This document shows positions 17,175 to 25,631 of a stretch of DNA of 28,057 bases, piece by piece. Every line of letters begins with the position of its first letter. The first letter of the stretch is position 1. Under the pieces are notes generated by a model. The model saw nothing but the letters and a program-made list of their open reading frames with translations, made no database searches and was not told where the DNA came from. The DNA is from JADHUC01 sp964617665 (lineage in GTDB: Bacteria; Planctomycetota; Planctomycetia; Pirellulales; Pirellulaceae), in NCBI GenBank assembly GCA_964617665.1, contig CAZUAH010000143.1, positions 1 to 28,057 of the forward strand, written 5' to 3'. The translations under genes were made by a program, and so were the position numbers.

Positions 17175-18302
17175 TCACTTGTCTTCGACTTCACCAACGG
17201 TTAACTCAACCGGCTCGCCGCGGAACCTATATTGCGACGTCAGGCGGAATCCTCCCGCGAGCTTCGTGTACTTGAATGGCCCGTCGCCAAACGGATCCTT
17301 CACAGACGCCAGGCTGTCCACGCCATCACGAGCCACGCCGATCGCGGCTCGGAAAAGCGCCCAGTTCGCAGCGTTCTTATCGCGTGCATTGCGAACACCT
17401 TTCAGCCCCGGAAGAACCGTGTTGCTGAATGGATTGGATGCCTCGATGCGTTTCAGCAGCTTGGCCCAACGTGCCTCAAACGCCTCGGGCGGCAGGTCGT
17501 ACAACTCGAAGATCTCTTCATAGTCCTTCGTCGTACCGTCCAGCCAGCCGGAGATCTGTTCACGGGTGATATCGGGAAGGTCCGGATCAGACTCGTCATT
17601 TTCTTCGGTGAGAGTTCGCAATTGACGTATGGCCTCAGCGTCGCTTTCCGCGTTCTGAATCACCTGACGTGCCCAGCCAACATATATTTTCTGCTCGAGC
17701 TTCAAGGCCCCCAGTAGTGATCCCCCATCAGGAAGCGCATCCAGCTGACGCGAGAGGCTATCGATTTGGTCTCTGTCGAGATTGGGTAGATTCGGCGCCA
17801 CTAGTCCAAAGCCCACCGATTCGACGGCGTATTGAACTAACACCGAAATGAGCACGTCATCGCCGCCTGCATGTCGCGACATGACGAAGATATCGCCGAC
17901 TACATCGAGGGCGGTGTCGGCGTTGCCATCCGCGAACTGCTTGCGGGCGTGCAGAGCTGCGAAACGTGCCATTTGTCGTGCCTTGGACAGGTGCGGCATC
18001 ACAACGTGCGGTCCCGCGGAAAAGTCCAGCCCCCAGTCGCAGTGTGACATGGCGGTGGCCCGGCGTAAGGCTTTCATAGATCCTTGGCTCTGCTTGATCA
18101 ACGCCGAAGCATGCTTGTCCAGCGGGGCGGTCAGCGCGCTGCTAAGTACTTTGTCCTGGTCCTTATCCGTCGGTGGCAGCATGGCAAAGGCTTGCCAATA
18201 GGCCAAGGCCGCGTTGGGGCACGACTCTTCGCCAGCGACAGCTACTGACGCAGACAAACACGTAAGTACCAGCATACAACGGCAACTTTTCGGGAACGAC
18301 AT
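17175..18302 (-). CDS. Exported helical protein of ECF operon, unknown function
   Basis: A protein of 375 residues with a Sec signal peptide (about 1-23, ending AVAG). The mature part is mostly helical, starting with CPNAALAYWQAF and later GLDFSAGPHVVMPHLSKARQMARFAALHARKQFADG. No enzymatic motif is recognised. The ATG at 18302 is chosen because AAGGAGGAG lies 3-11 bases upstream and because a longer frame to 18434 only overlaps the preceding gene. It lies 34 bp downstream of the putative anti-sigma gene, so the three genes form one transcript. A role in the periplasm as effector or sensor of the sigma system is inferred from position only. Confidence 0.8.
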   Translation of the reverse strand: MSFPKSCRCMLVLTCLSASVAVAGEESCPNAALAYWQAFAMLPPTDKDQDKVLSSALTAPLDKHASALIKQSQGSMKALRRATAMSHCDWGLDFSAGPHVVMPHLSKARQMARFAALHARKQFADGNADTALDVVGDIFVMSRHAGGDDVLISVLVQYAVESVGFGLVAPNLPNLDRDQIDSLSRQLDALPDGGSLLGALKLEQKIYVGWARQVIQNAESDAEAIRQLRTLTEENDESDPDLPDITREQISGWLDGTTKDYEEIFELYDLPPEAFEARWAKLLKRIEASNPFSNTVLPGLKGVRNARDKNAANWALFRAAIGVARDGVDSLASVKDPFGDGPFKYTKLAGGFRLTSQYRFRGEPVELTVGEVEDK

Positions 18303-18305
18303 TTT

Positions 18306-18314
18306 CTCCTCCTT
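18306..18314 (-). promoter_or_regulatory. Strong ribosome binding site of the exported protein
   Basis: AAGGAGGAG on the minus strand, three bases from the ATG at 18302; it decides that start over the longer open frame. Confidence 0.75.
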
Positions 18315-18336
18315 CTTGTCAAGTGCTAAGCACTGC

Positions 18337-18807
18337 TTAGTTCTGATAGACTTCTTCGAACAGCAAGCCAGTGTCCGCAGTCGACGGACCACCTGCCAAT
18401 AGACTGTTGGCGTGCTCGTCCAGCAATTCATCAAGGCTCTCCACCGACTCGTTCACCCTTTGACGATAAGCCAGCCACGTCGGTGGCGGATGCACTGTGG
18501 TTGGCGGATCTACATCGGGCGGTTGGGGCAGCTCAGATGGCTGTTTCACATCGGGCGACTGATCCACAATCGGGACGCCGCGGCCGGGGGGTCGGATCTC
18601 GTCGCGCACAGGCCAAAAGACGATCGCAACGGTCACACCGGCTGCTATCGCCACAGCCACAGCGCCCCAAACCCAGGCGTTGTTCCTCATGCTGGTCCGC
18701 GGAGTGGCGGAAAGCTGCTCTGCGATTCCGAGACGGACTCGATCCGACGGACCGTTCGGTCGGAGTGATCGGAGTTCGGATTCCAATTCGTCAAATGATT
18801 TGTTCAT
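18337..18807 (-). CDS. Single-pass membrane protein, putative anti-sigma factor
   Basis: A protein of 156 residues. A cytoplasmic N-terminus (LESELRSLRPNGPSDRVR) resembles the short helix at the start of planctomycete anti-sigma-like proteins. A single transmembrane helix lies at about 44-66, followed by a Pro-rich stalk (QPPDVDPPTTVHPPPT) and an acidic helical C-terminus. No zinc-binding HxxxCxxC anti-sigma motif is present. Its start codon overlaps the stop of the ECF sigma gene (ATGA at 18804-18807), which is the usual arrangement for a sigma/anti-sigma pair. The function is inferred from topology and context. Confidence 0.7.
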   Translation of the reverse strand: MNKSFDELESELRSLRPNGPSDRVRLGIAEQLSATPRTSMRNNAWVWGAVAVAIAAGVTVAIVFWPVRDEIRPPGRGVPIVDQSPDVKQPSELPQPPDVDPPTTVHPPPTWLAYRQRVNESVESLDELLDEHANSLLAGGPSTADTGLLFEEVYQN

Positions 18808-19301
18808 CCCACGAGGTCCTCCGACAATAGGCTACCGAGCGACTCCAGGGCGCTGCCGTAACGCGAGGCAGTCGTCTTGCTCGACACTCCTAACGCTTTG
18901 CCAATTTGCCGAAACGTGGCTCCACCCCACAATTTCATCACGAGCGTCTCTCGCTGCTCGATCGGCAATTGGCTCAGGGCACGTTCAATCGCCTCGCGAC
19001 GATCGGCCTCGACGACGCCCGTGTCAAACCAGGCGTCGTCCACCCTCTGGGCCGCCACCATCTCGCGTTGCTTGCGCCGCTGATCCGTCCGCCGCAAATC
19101 CAACGCCGCGTTTCTGACACAAGTGTACAGGTACGGCAACGGGTCCCGAGCACGCTGCCGCTTCCGCCAGAAGCGAACAAATGCTTCCTGCAAAACATCC
19201 TCGGCGTCGGCCAACGACCTCACGTACTGGCGAGCGAACAACAAAAACGCGGCTCCGTGGTGGTCCAACAACGTTTTCCAGTCATTCGTCGCCTCCGCCA
19301 T
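18804..19301 (-). CDS. ECF-type RNA polymerase sigma factor
   Basis: A sigma-70 family extracytoplasmic-function factor of 165 residues. Region 2 (about 15-75) contains DAEDVLQEAFVRFWRKR, and region 4 (about 105-160) contains LPIEQRETLVMKLWGG followed by a helix-turn-helix ending in GVSSKTTASRYGSAL. Between them lies a short linker with no region 3. It directs RNA polymerase to a small regulon, probably including its own operon. I prefer the ATG at 19301 (AGAGGAAG five bases upstream) over the ATG at 19322. Translation of the anti-sigma gene is coupled through a one-codon overlap at its end. Confidence 0.93.
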   Translation of the reverse strand: MAEATNDWKTLLDHHGAAFLLFARQYVRSLADAEDVLQEAFVRFWRKRQRARDPLPYLYTCVRNAALDLRRTDQRRKQREMVAAQRVDDAWFDTGVVEADRREAIERALSQLPIEQRETLVMKLWGGATFRQIGKALGVSSKTTASRYGSALESLGSLLSEDLVG

Positions 19302-19603
19302 GCAATCTTCCTCTTGGTGCATCTACCTATTAGACGCCGCCGATCGGCAGAAGGGGAAGTTCGCGAGGGAAAAAACCTTCAATTCGCTGCCAGGTTCACG
19401 GCGCATCGCCAGCATGCCTCACAAAGGTGGTCTAGTGGACGCATCGTTGCAGGTCGGCAATGATGGTGGCCGGCATCATGGCAGTCAGTTGTATGATGTT
19501 GCCCGGCGTGAATGGCTGTCAGCCGACCTTCACATCGACGTGGGCTTTGATCTCTACCTGGATGCAGAGAAGGTTGGGCACGCCACTGGCACGATGAAGC
19601 TGA
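19302..19603. other. Intergenic region upstream of the sigma operon, 302 bp
   Basis: No gene is supported. An open plus-strand frame crosses it, but most of that frame is antisense to the sigma gene. It should hold the sigma-operon promoter; I cannot identify -35/-10 boxes with confidence. Confidence 0.5.
19307..19314 (-). promoter_or_regulatory. Ribosome binding site deciding the sigma factor start
   Basis: AGAGGAAG lies five bases before the ATG at 19301; the alternative ATG at 19322 lacks a well-placed site. Confidence 0.65.
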
Positions 19604-19768
19604 CTATGAGCATCCAGGACGACCAAACTGCGGACCAAAACTGACGCTAACGTCGACCAGGGGCACGCGGCGTTTGGTGCCCGGCGGCGTGTAGTACCAC
19701 CTGTCGGTTTGCTTCCAATGCCACGCCGAACCGCGTGGTCGGCGTCGCCTTTCACTGTTGGTTGCCAT
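19604..19768 (-). pseudogene. Detached N-terminal remnant of a tyrosine integrase
   Basis: A short frame of 54 residues from an ATG at 19768. It contains GSAWHWKQTDRWYYTPPGTK followed by RRVPLVD, which closely matches GSAWHWKQTDCWYYTQPGTK and KRMPLFD in the disrupted integrase just upstream. After VPLVD the similarity ends and a stop follows 15 residues later. It is a broken second copy of the same gene family, in the same orientation, suggesting an earlier insertion or a duplication that lost its 3' part. Confidence 0.75.
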
Positions 19769-19781
19769 GTTTCACCCGCCC

Positions 19782-21054
19782 TTACGCTTGCCAACCGGTG
19801 CAGTCACTTTGACGCCCGCCCACGCTGCCGCGCCTTGGTCTTAGTACCGGTTTCTTCGTGGTGCCGCTGGAAGAACGCGTTTTGCCCCGTGGGCTCGCTG
19901 CCTTCTTCGAGGAACGTCGGGCTGGCGATCGCTTGCCACGATCCTTCACCCCCTCTCCGATCGCTGCCCAAAGCGGATCCTGATAGTGTTGCCCCCATTC
20001 TCTGCCATAGTGATCGAAGGCCACCTTGGGCGTGTCACCAATCAGTTCCGCCAAGGTTTCGATCGAGCAACCGACACCGTCGGTCCAGTAGCCGCTCAGC
20101 ATGCGGTGGCAGAATGTGTGTCGGCAGGTATAGCTGGAGTATTTCGTCTTCACGGGATCATTGATCCAGCCCAGCTTCCTCTTGATACTAAGGAAGCGGA
20201 CCACTCCTGTCGTCCGTTTCCAGGGGTCGCCCTTGGTGTTTCGCAGCAACGGCAGGCCGGATCCCTTGGGCGCCGTCTTCATCAACTCACGGGCCAACTT
20301 CGCCACCTCGGGTCGCACGGGGATCTTGCGTGTCTTCTTGGTCTTCGACGAATATACCCTCCACGTCATCGGCCGTGATGCGTGCCAACTCGCAATAAGG
20401 ACGCAGGCCCGTATGGATAGCCGCGAAAAGGAAGTTCTTGAAGCACGGCTCGGTGGCCGCGTAAAGCGTCTTTTCATCTTCCTTGCTCAAGGAATCGAGT
20501 CGGGGCTTCGATGTCGGCTTCTTCAAGCCCTCGAGGGGATTGGTGACGTTGTACATGTCCTCCGCTCGATTGAACGCCGCCAACACGATCGAGATTACGC
20601 TCCGATGCGTCTCCGAGCTGCGCCATGTCTCGTGGCTCTCCAACCACGTCGTGACGTGGCCCTTCTTGAGCTGCGATACAGGCAGCGGGCCGCAGTACTC
20701 GCACAGATCGTTGAGCCATCTCACGGCGTTATCATGATGGCTCCTGCTAATCGTGCCCTTGGCCAAGCCACGTTTGCAGTACTGCAGGTAGTCCGAGCAA
20801 GCCCGGGCCACCAACCATTGGCCGCTACCGCTCCCAAGACCGGCGTCTTTTCCTTCCCACGTCAGTCTCTCCTTGGCCAACGCCAGCTCAGCCGCCTCCT
20901 TGTTTGCCTTGCCACGAATCCGTTGACCCTCCTCGTCAAACAAGGGCATGCGTTTCTTCGTGCCCGGCTGGGTGTAATACCAGCAATCGGTCTGCTTCCA
21001 GTGCCAAGCCGAGCCATGCGACTGCCGGCGTTTCTTTCGTCGGCTCCCATCCTT
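19782..21054 (-). pseudogene. Tyrosine-recombinase integrase disrupted by a frameshift
   Basis: A phage/island-type integrase whose reading frame is broken. The 5' part (20287-21054) encodes the N-terminal GSAWHWKQTD block, a SAM-like core-binding domain and the first catalytic Arg in HTGLRPYCELARITADDVE. The 3' part continues in a +1 frame (19782 to about 20370) with WRVYSSKTKKTRKIP, the box II residues YTCRHTFCHRM and the probable nucleophile Tyr in FDHYGREW. The break lies near 20355-20375. The 5' frame also has no start codon ahead of GSAWHW. A basic SKKRRRR stretch sits in another frame just upstream (about 21050-21070), hinting at a second frameshift or a lost start. It is probably inactive; sequencing error cannot be excluded. 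Confidence 0.85.
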
Positions 21055-21256
21055 CTACGCCTCTTCTTCGATTCCTTGGACCGGTCCCCAAAGTTGACGA
21101 CCGTACGACGACTGCGGATACTGAGGCCAAGCCGCCACGGGGGCCAATGCCGTGCTCGCAAGCCGGTCGTCCCCAGCAACCTTGCGATACCCCGTACTGT
21201 CGGTCAGCAAAGGGGAAAACGCACCGGACAATGCAAACCGGTAGGAGTAGGCAGTC

Positions 21257-22783
21257 ATGGACTCGAAATCGATCCCCCTGTATTCATCAGCACATTTACT
21301 ACACGAACTTACTACACTAATACTTGCTATTGTCGCAGCCTCGTCCTCGAATGGAACGGAAAAAACCAACGAAACCAGAGAACCTAGAAGTGTACCAAAT
21401 ATCGTACTAATACTTGCCGACGACATGGGGTACGGCGACATTCGGGCTTATAACGCCGAGTCGAAGATCCCCACACCGCATCTCGACAGGCTGGCGGCGG
21501 AAGGGATGCGGTTTACGGACATGCACGCGGGCGCGTCGTGGTGCATGCCTTCGCGATACGCGCTAATGACCGGACGCTTTGCCTGGCGTGACGGGCATGG
21601 CAAGGGGCTGCCGAAAAGGCCGAGTGGGCACCGGATCGACAAGGACGCGCCGACACTGGCATCCGTGCTGAGGGATCGCGGGTACCACACGGCGGGAATC
21701 GGGAAATGGCATTTGGGTACGGGCGAGCGCGGCGTCAAATACGAGTATAGGAAAGGCCTGCGCATCCCGATGGGGGCGAACGATATCGGCTTTCACGAGT
21801 CGTACATTCTGAAGGGATCGCTGGACTTCGGACCGTACGTCTACTTCGAGAATCAGGCCCCCATCGCGACGCCGACCGAGCGGATTCTGGCCCGCAACTG
21901 GCCGAACACGCGGCGCGCAATGGGCGAGTACTGGCACGCGAGCAAGGGGATGCCCGGTTGGGATTTCCGCGAGGTGCTGCCGCATCTGACGGCCAAGTCG
22001 ATCCGATACATCGAGTCGCGGTCGAAGGATCAGCCGTTCTTTCTCTACTTCGCGCTGACCGCTCCGCACACGCCATGGATGCCCACCGCCGAGTTTCAAG
22101 GCAAGAGCGGAGCCGGCATGTACGGCGACTTCGTAATGCAGGTAGATCAGGTCGTGGGTGATGTGGTCGCAACCATCGACCGGGCCGGCTTTCGAGACAA
22201 TACACTGATCCTCTTCTCCAGCGACAACGGAGCGTACTGGGTTCCGGAAGAAGACGAGCAATACCACCACGAAGCAAACGGCGTGCTGCGAGGTGGCAAG
22301 AACGACGCGTGGGAAGGCGGACATCGCATGCCCTTCCTCGCTTGTTGGCCCGGTCACGTTCCGGCAAATCAGACCAGTGATGCTCTTCTGTGCTTTACCG
22401 ATCTGCTGTCGACATTTGCGACACTCGGGGGCAAGCCGCTGCCGCAGGGGCATCGAGCCGTCGACAGCAATGATGCGTCCCGTCTACTGCTCGGCGAGCC
22501 GACGGAGACCTACGCCGTTCGATCCACTCTGTCACTTCCTTCCGGCGGAAAGCTGTGGTATCGCGAAGGCGACTGGAAAGGAATCGCGTTTCTCGGCTCC
22601 GGCGGCAACACGCTGCCCAACAAACGTAAGCCCGAACCGGGCGAACCAAAAGGCCAGCTCTACAACCTACGCGAGGATATCGGCGAGCAGCGCAACTTGT
22701 ACCTCAAACGCCCTGACGTGCTGAAGCGACTGCAGCGTCGCCGCCGCGAGGTCTATCCCGATGCGCCACTCGGCGGCATCTGA
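21257..22783 (+). CDS. S1-family sulfatase, first gene of glycan operon
   Basis: A formylglycine sulfatase of 508 residues. The metal-binding pair is D55/D56 in PNIVLILADDMGYGD. The signature CMPSR starts at C96 (P98, R100) and is followed by YALMTGRFAW. GKWHLGTGE, TAPHTPW and SSDNGA supply further active-site positions. The N-terminus is odd: about 46 residues precede the usual PNIV start, with one Lys, two acidic residues and only a short hydrophobic stretch (TLILAIVAAS), so export by a normal signal peptide is uncertain. The first 50 codons are AT-richer and use CTA/ATA codons unlike the rest. GGAG lies about 11 bases upstream. The integrase remnant ends about 200 bp upstream. The next gene starts 21 bp downstream. 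Confidence 0.93.
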   Translation: MDSKSIPLYSSAHLLHELTTLILAIVAASSSNGTEKTNETREPRSVPNIVLILADDMGYGDIRAYNAESKIPTPHLDRLAAEGMRFTDMHAGASWCMPSRYALMTGRFAWRDGHGKGLPKRPSGHRIDKDAPTLASVLRDRGYHTAGIGKWHLGTGERGVKYEYRKGLRIPMGANDIGFHESYILKGSLDFGPYVYFENQAPIATPTERILARNWPNTRRAMGEYWHASKGMPGWDFREVLPHLTAKSIRYIESRSKDQPFFLYFALTAPHTPWMPTAEFQGKSGAGMYGDFVMQVDQVVGDVVATIDRAGFRDNTLILFSSDNGAYWVPEEDEQYHHEANGVLRGGKNDAWEGGHRMPFLACWPGHVPANQTSDALLCFTDLLSTFATLGGKPLPQGHRAVDSNDASRLLLGEPTETYAVRSTLSLPSGGKLWYREGDWKGIAFLGSGGNTLPNKRKPEPGEPKGQLYNLREDIGEQRNLYLKRPDVLKRLQRRRREVYPDAPLGGI

Positions 22784-22804
22784 ACCGAAGTCAAAGGAAC
22801 TGCG

Positions 22805-24103
22805 ATGTCCAGAGATGGAGACCTCTCCCGGCGCGGGTTCATGACCGGCGGCCTATCCGCCGTGGGCGCAAGCGGACTCACCACCGCGACCGAAGCGGTC
22901 GCCGCACCGAACGGGAACCTGCCGCGAAGCGCGCGCCCCTTGGCGCAGGAATTCACCGTCGTCTATCAACGCCGCAACCCAAGGACGTACGTCGAAGGAT
23001 GTGGCCTGATTGTCCTGCCGGGTGGAGCGATTCTTGCTGTTGTTCCCGTCGTACCACGTGGTGGTATCCCGAAGAAGGGTCCGACCGAAATCAACTACGT
23101 CCGCAGTGACGACGGCGGAAAGACGTGGACGACGATCAGCCAATTGCCTTTCTATTCCGCCGTGCCGTTCCTGCACGGCGGCCGGCTTTACACATTTCTG
23201 TTTTCGATGGGTACACAGTTTCGCAACGACGATGTGTACCTGGCGGCGAGCGACGACCTCGGCCAGACATGGACGGAGCCGGCAAGGATATTCACAGGTC
23301 ACTTCTGGACGTGTCAGACAAGCATGGTTGTTCGCGACCAGCGTTTGTACTGGTCCATCGACGATCTGCGGCAGCCGGATCACTCACGCCACCGCTCGCC
23401 CCGTGCGATCGTGGGCGACCTTTCCGCCGACCTGATGGACGCGGCCAGCTGGCGGATGTCGAACTTTGTCCCGTTTCCAGGCATGCCGGATGAATTGCTG
23501 CGCGACGACCATGACATCAAAGGTCGCAACCTCTGGAACATGCCAGATCACTGGCTGGAAGCTGATGTTGTGGAAGTGGGTGGCCGACTGCGACTGCTGG
23601 CGACGGTGAAGTCGCAGTGGCAAACGCTCAGCAACATCTGCGGCATCTGCGATCTTGAAGACGACGGCGCCGAGCTGAGAATGACGTTTCGCCAGTTCCA
23701 TCCGATGACCGGCGGACAACTGAAATTTGCCATCACCTGGGATGAACCCTCGCGTCTGTTCTGGGCGACGGCCAATTTCGTTGTCGACGGCCAGGAGTCG
23801 CACGACTGGTGGGATGAGGCTCGACGGAGTCGTCGTTTCAATGGAATGGGAGGCAACGACCGCCGTTTCCTGATGCTGCTTTACAGTGTCGATGCGTTGA
23901 ACTGGTTCCAGGCCGGTTGCGTGGCTCAAGCCGAAATGCTGCGTCAGTCGTTCATGTATGGCACACCGGTTGTCGATGGCGACGACCTGTTGGTGATCTC
24001 CCGCACAAGCATCAACGCCTCCGACCAGCACGACGCCGACCACGCCACATTTCACCGTGTCCGCGACTTCCGCTCTTTGGCGCTGAACCTATTTCCTGCC
24101 TGA
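22805..24103 (+). CDS. Tat-exported Asp-box beta-propeller (sialidase-like)
   Basis: A protein of 432 residues with a twin-arginine signal (R9-R10 in SRRGFM) and a hydrophobic, alanine-rich stretch to about 34. Two Asp boxes are clear, SDDGGKTW at 101-108 and SDDLGQTW at 149-156, as found in six-bladed sialidase/BNR propellers. I see no F/Y-R-I-P motif of GH33 sialidases, so the reaction is uncertain: exo-glycosidase, lyase or binding protein. AAAGGAAC lies about 8 bases before the ATG. It sits 21 bp after the sulfatase stop and 18 bp before the next gene, consistent with one operon acting outside the cytoplasm on a sulfated glycan (inference). Confidence 0.85.
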   Translation: MSRDGDLSRRGFMTGGLSAVGASGLTTATEAVAAPNGNLPRSARPLAQEFTVVYQRRNPRTYVEGCGLIVLPGGAILAVVPVVPRGGIPKKGPTEINYVRSDDGGKTWTTISQLPFYSAVPFLHGGRLYTFLFSMGTQFRNDDVYLAASDDLGQTWTEPARIFTGHFWTCQTSMVVRDQRLYWSIDDLRQPDHSRHRSPRAIVGDLSADLMDAASWRMSNFVPFPGMPDELLRDDHDIKGRNLWNMPDHWLEADVVEVGGRLRLLATVKSQWQTLSNICGICDLEDDGAELRMTFRQFHPMTGGQLKFAITWDEPSRLFWATANFVVDGQESHDWWDEARRSRRFNGMGGNDRRFLMLLYSVDALNWFQAGCVAQAEMLRQSFMYGTPVVDGDDLLVISRTSINASDQHDADHATFHRVRDFRSLALNLFPA

Positions 24104-24121
24104 TCGAGAAAGACGACAGCC

Positions 24122-25609
24122 ATGAAGTACTCTGCCTGTGTCTTGCTGATGTTCGTGTTACCTGTGACTGCGCGCGCTGGCGAGTTCATCGACATCGGCT
24201 CGCGGCGTGAGCTGTTCGTCGATCGATATCTGATCGACCGCATGGAGAACACAACGTTGAAGCTACATGAGCCTATCTCCGGGGGTGTCGCGATCAAGAT
24301 TGACAAACCATGGGAAGGGCCGGCGAATGGTCCTCGGGCCGTGTTTCGACACGATGATCGGCTGCTCATGTACTATCGTGCCATGACCGTCAACAAAGGC
24401 GACGTTTCCGGGCAAACGTGTGTGGCGATCAGCAACGACGGCGTGACATGGACAAAGCCGAACCTTGGACATGCCGCGTATGGCGAACACCAGGATACAA
24501 ACATCGTGGCGGATGATGCCGGTAACGCTCTGACGATTATTCCGTGGCTCGATACGCGTCCGGGGGTGCCAAAGAACGAACGCATCAAGGCCTTCTACAG
24601 CGAGGCGGTCAGCGGCGAGAAACACACGGCCTTTCGCGATCCCAAAGGACCAAAGCGTCTGGTGATGTTTGCGTCGGCGGATGGCTTGACGTTCCGCAAG
24701 CTGGATCCGCAGCCGAAAATTGTCAGCAAATTGCCCAACTCGTTCGACGGCGGCAACACGATGTTCTGGAGCGATGTGGAACAGAAGTACGTGCTCTATT
24801 TCCGCATCTGGGACCGCGGACGGTCAATCGGCCGCATGACGTCCAAAGACTTTCTGCATTGGTCCGATCCCCAGCCGATGACCTATGGAGACTCGCCGCG
24901 CGAGCAACTCTACACAAACCAGACTCAGCCCTATTTCCGCGCGCCCCACATCTACATCGCCCCGGCGGCTCGTTTCATGGAACGTCGACGCGTTGTCACG
25001 GACGAACAAGTGAAGGCGATCGGTCTGAAGAGATCCCAGGGCCACTTCTACGGCAACGACTGCTCGGATGCGGTCCTGCTCACCAGCCGCGCCGGAACGT
25101 CGCAATACGATCGCACGTTCATGGAAGCGTTTGTCCGGCCGGGCCTCGGGCCGTCGAACTGGGTTTCACGGACCAATTATCCGCTGACCGGCCTCCTGCC
25201 CAACGGTTCGGATCAGATCATGCTGTTCGTGGCTCGCCACTACATGCAGGACTCGTGGCACATCGAGCGATTGTTGTTGCGGACGGACGGTTTTGCTTCG
25301 GTCAACGCTCCCTGGTCCGGTGGCGAGATGGTGACGAAGCCACTGACGTATTCGGGTGACCGGCTGGAGATCAACTACAGCACAAGTGCCGCCGGCAGTG
25401 TGCGAGTCGAGATTCAGGATGCGGATGGCAAGCCGCTTCCCGGCTTCGCGGCCAGCGATTGCGCGGAAATCATCGGAGACGAGATCGGCCGCACCGTGAG
25501 CTGGAAGCACGGCTGCGATGTCCGCAAACTCGCCGGACAAGCGGTCCGGTTACGATTCGAACTGAAGGACGCGGATCTCTACTCGTTTCGGTTCAATGAC
25601 ACGTACTAA
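24122..25609 (+). CDS. Exported GH43/GH32-like beta-propeller protein
   Basis: A protein of 495 residues with a Sec signal peptide (about 1-19, ending ARA). It begins IDIGSRRELFVDRYLID, the usual start of exported planctomycete proteins related to five-bladed GH32/GH43/GH117 propellers. Blade-like strands recur, e.g. CVAISNDGVTWTKP, FDGGNTMFWSDVEQKYVLYFR and SADGLTF. The last ~110 residues form a beta-rich domain (GSVRVEIQDADGKPLPGF ... LRFELKDADLYSFRF) of the kind that packs against such propellers. Acidic residues that could act as catalytic base and acid are present, but I cannot assign them safely. It is the third gene of the run, and the next starts 22 bp downstream. Confidence 0.8.
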   Translation: MKYSACVLLMFVLPVTARAGEFIDIGSRRELFVDRYLIDRMENTTLKLHEPISGGVAIKIDKPWEGPANGPRAVFRHDDRLLMYYRAMTVNKGDVSGQTCVAISNDGVTWTKPNLGHAAYGEHQDTNIVADDAGNALTIIPWLDTRPGVPKNERIKAFYSEAVSGEKHTAFRDPKGPKRLVMFASADGLTFRKLDPQPKIVSKLPNSFDGGNTMFWSDVEQKYVLYFRIWDRGRSIGRMTSKDFLHWSDPQPMTYGDSPREQLYTNQTQPYFRAPHIYIAPAARFMERRRVVTDEQVKAIGLKRSQGHFYGNDCSDAVLLTSRAGTSQYDRTFMEAFVRPGLGPSNWVSRTNYPLTGLLPNGSDQIMLFVARHYMQDSWHIERLLLRTDGFASVNAPWSGGEMVTKPLTYSGDRLEINYSTSAAGSVRVEIQDADGKPLPGFAASDCAEIIGDEIGRTVSWKHGCDVRKLAGQAVRLRFELKDADLYSFRFNDTY

Positions 25610-25631
25610 CGACAAGCGTTGATACGAGCCC

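Noticed and set aside
19123..19644. 173-residue plus-strand frame
   Set aside because: Its first part is antisense to the ECF sigma gene and the remainder has no family resemblance or ribosome binding site.
20287..20477. Programmed frameshift in the integrase
   Set aside because: The needed shift is +1, no recognisable slippery site was seen, and the start codon is also missing, so decay or sequencing error is more likely.
20161..21387. 408-residue plus-strand frame
   Set aside because: It is antisense to the integrase and runs into the 5' end of the sulfatase; this is the typical long shadow frame in GC-rich DNA.
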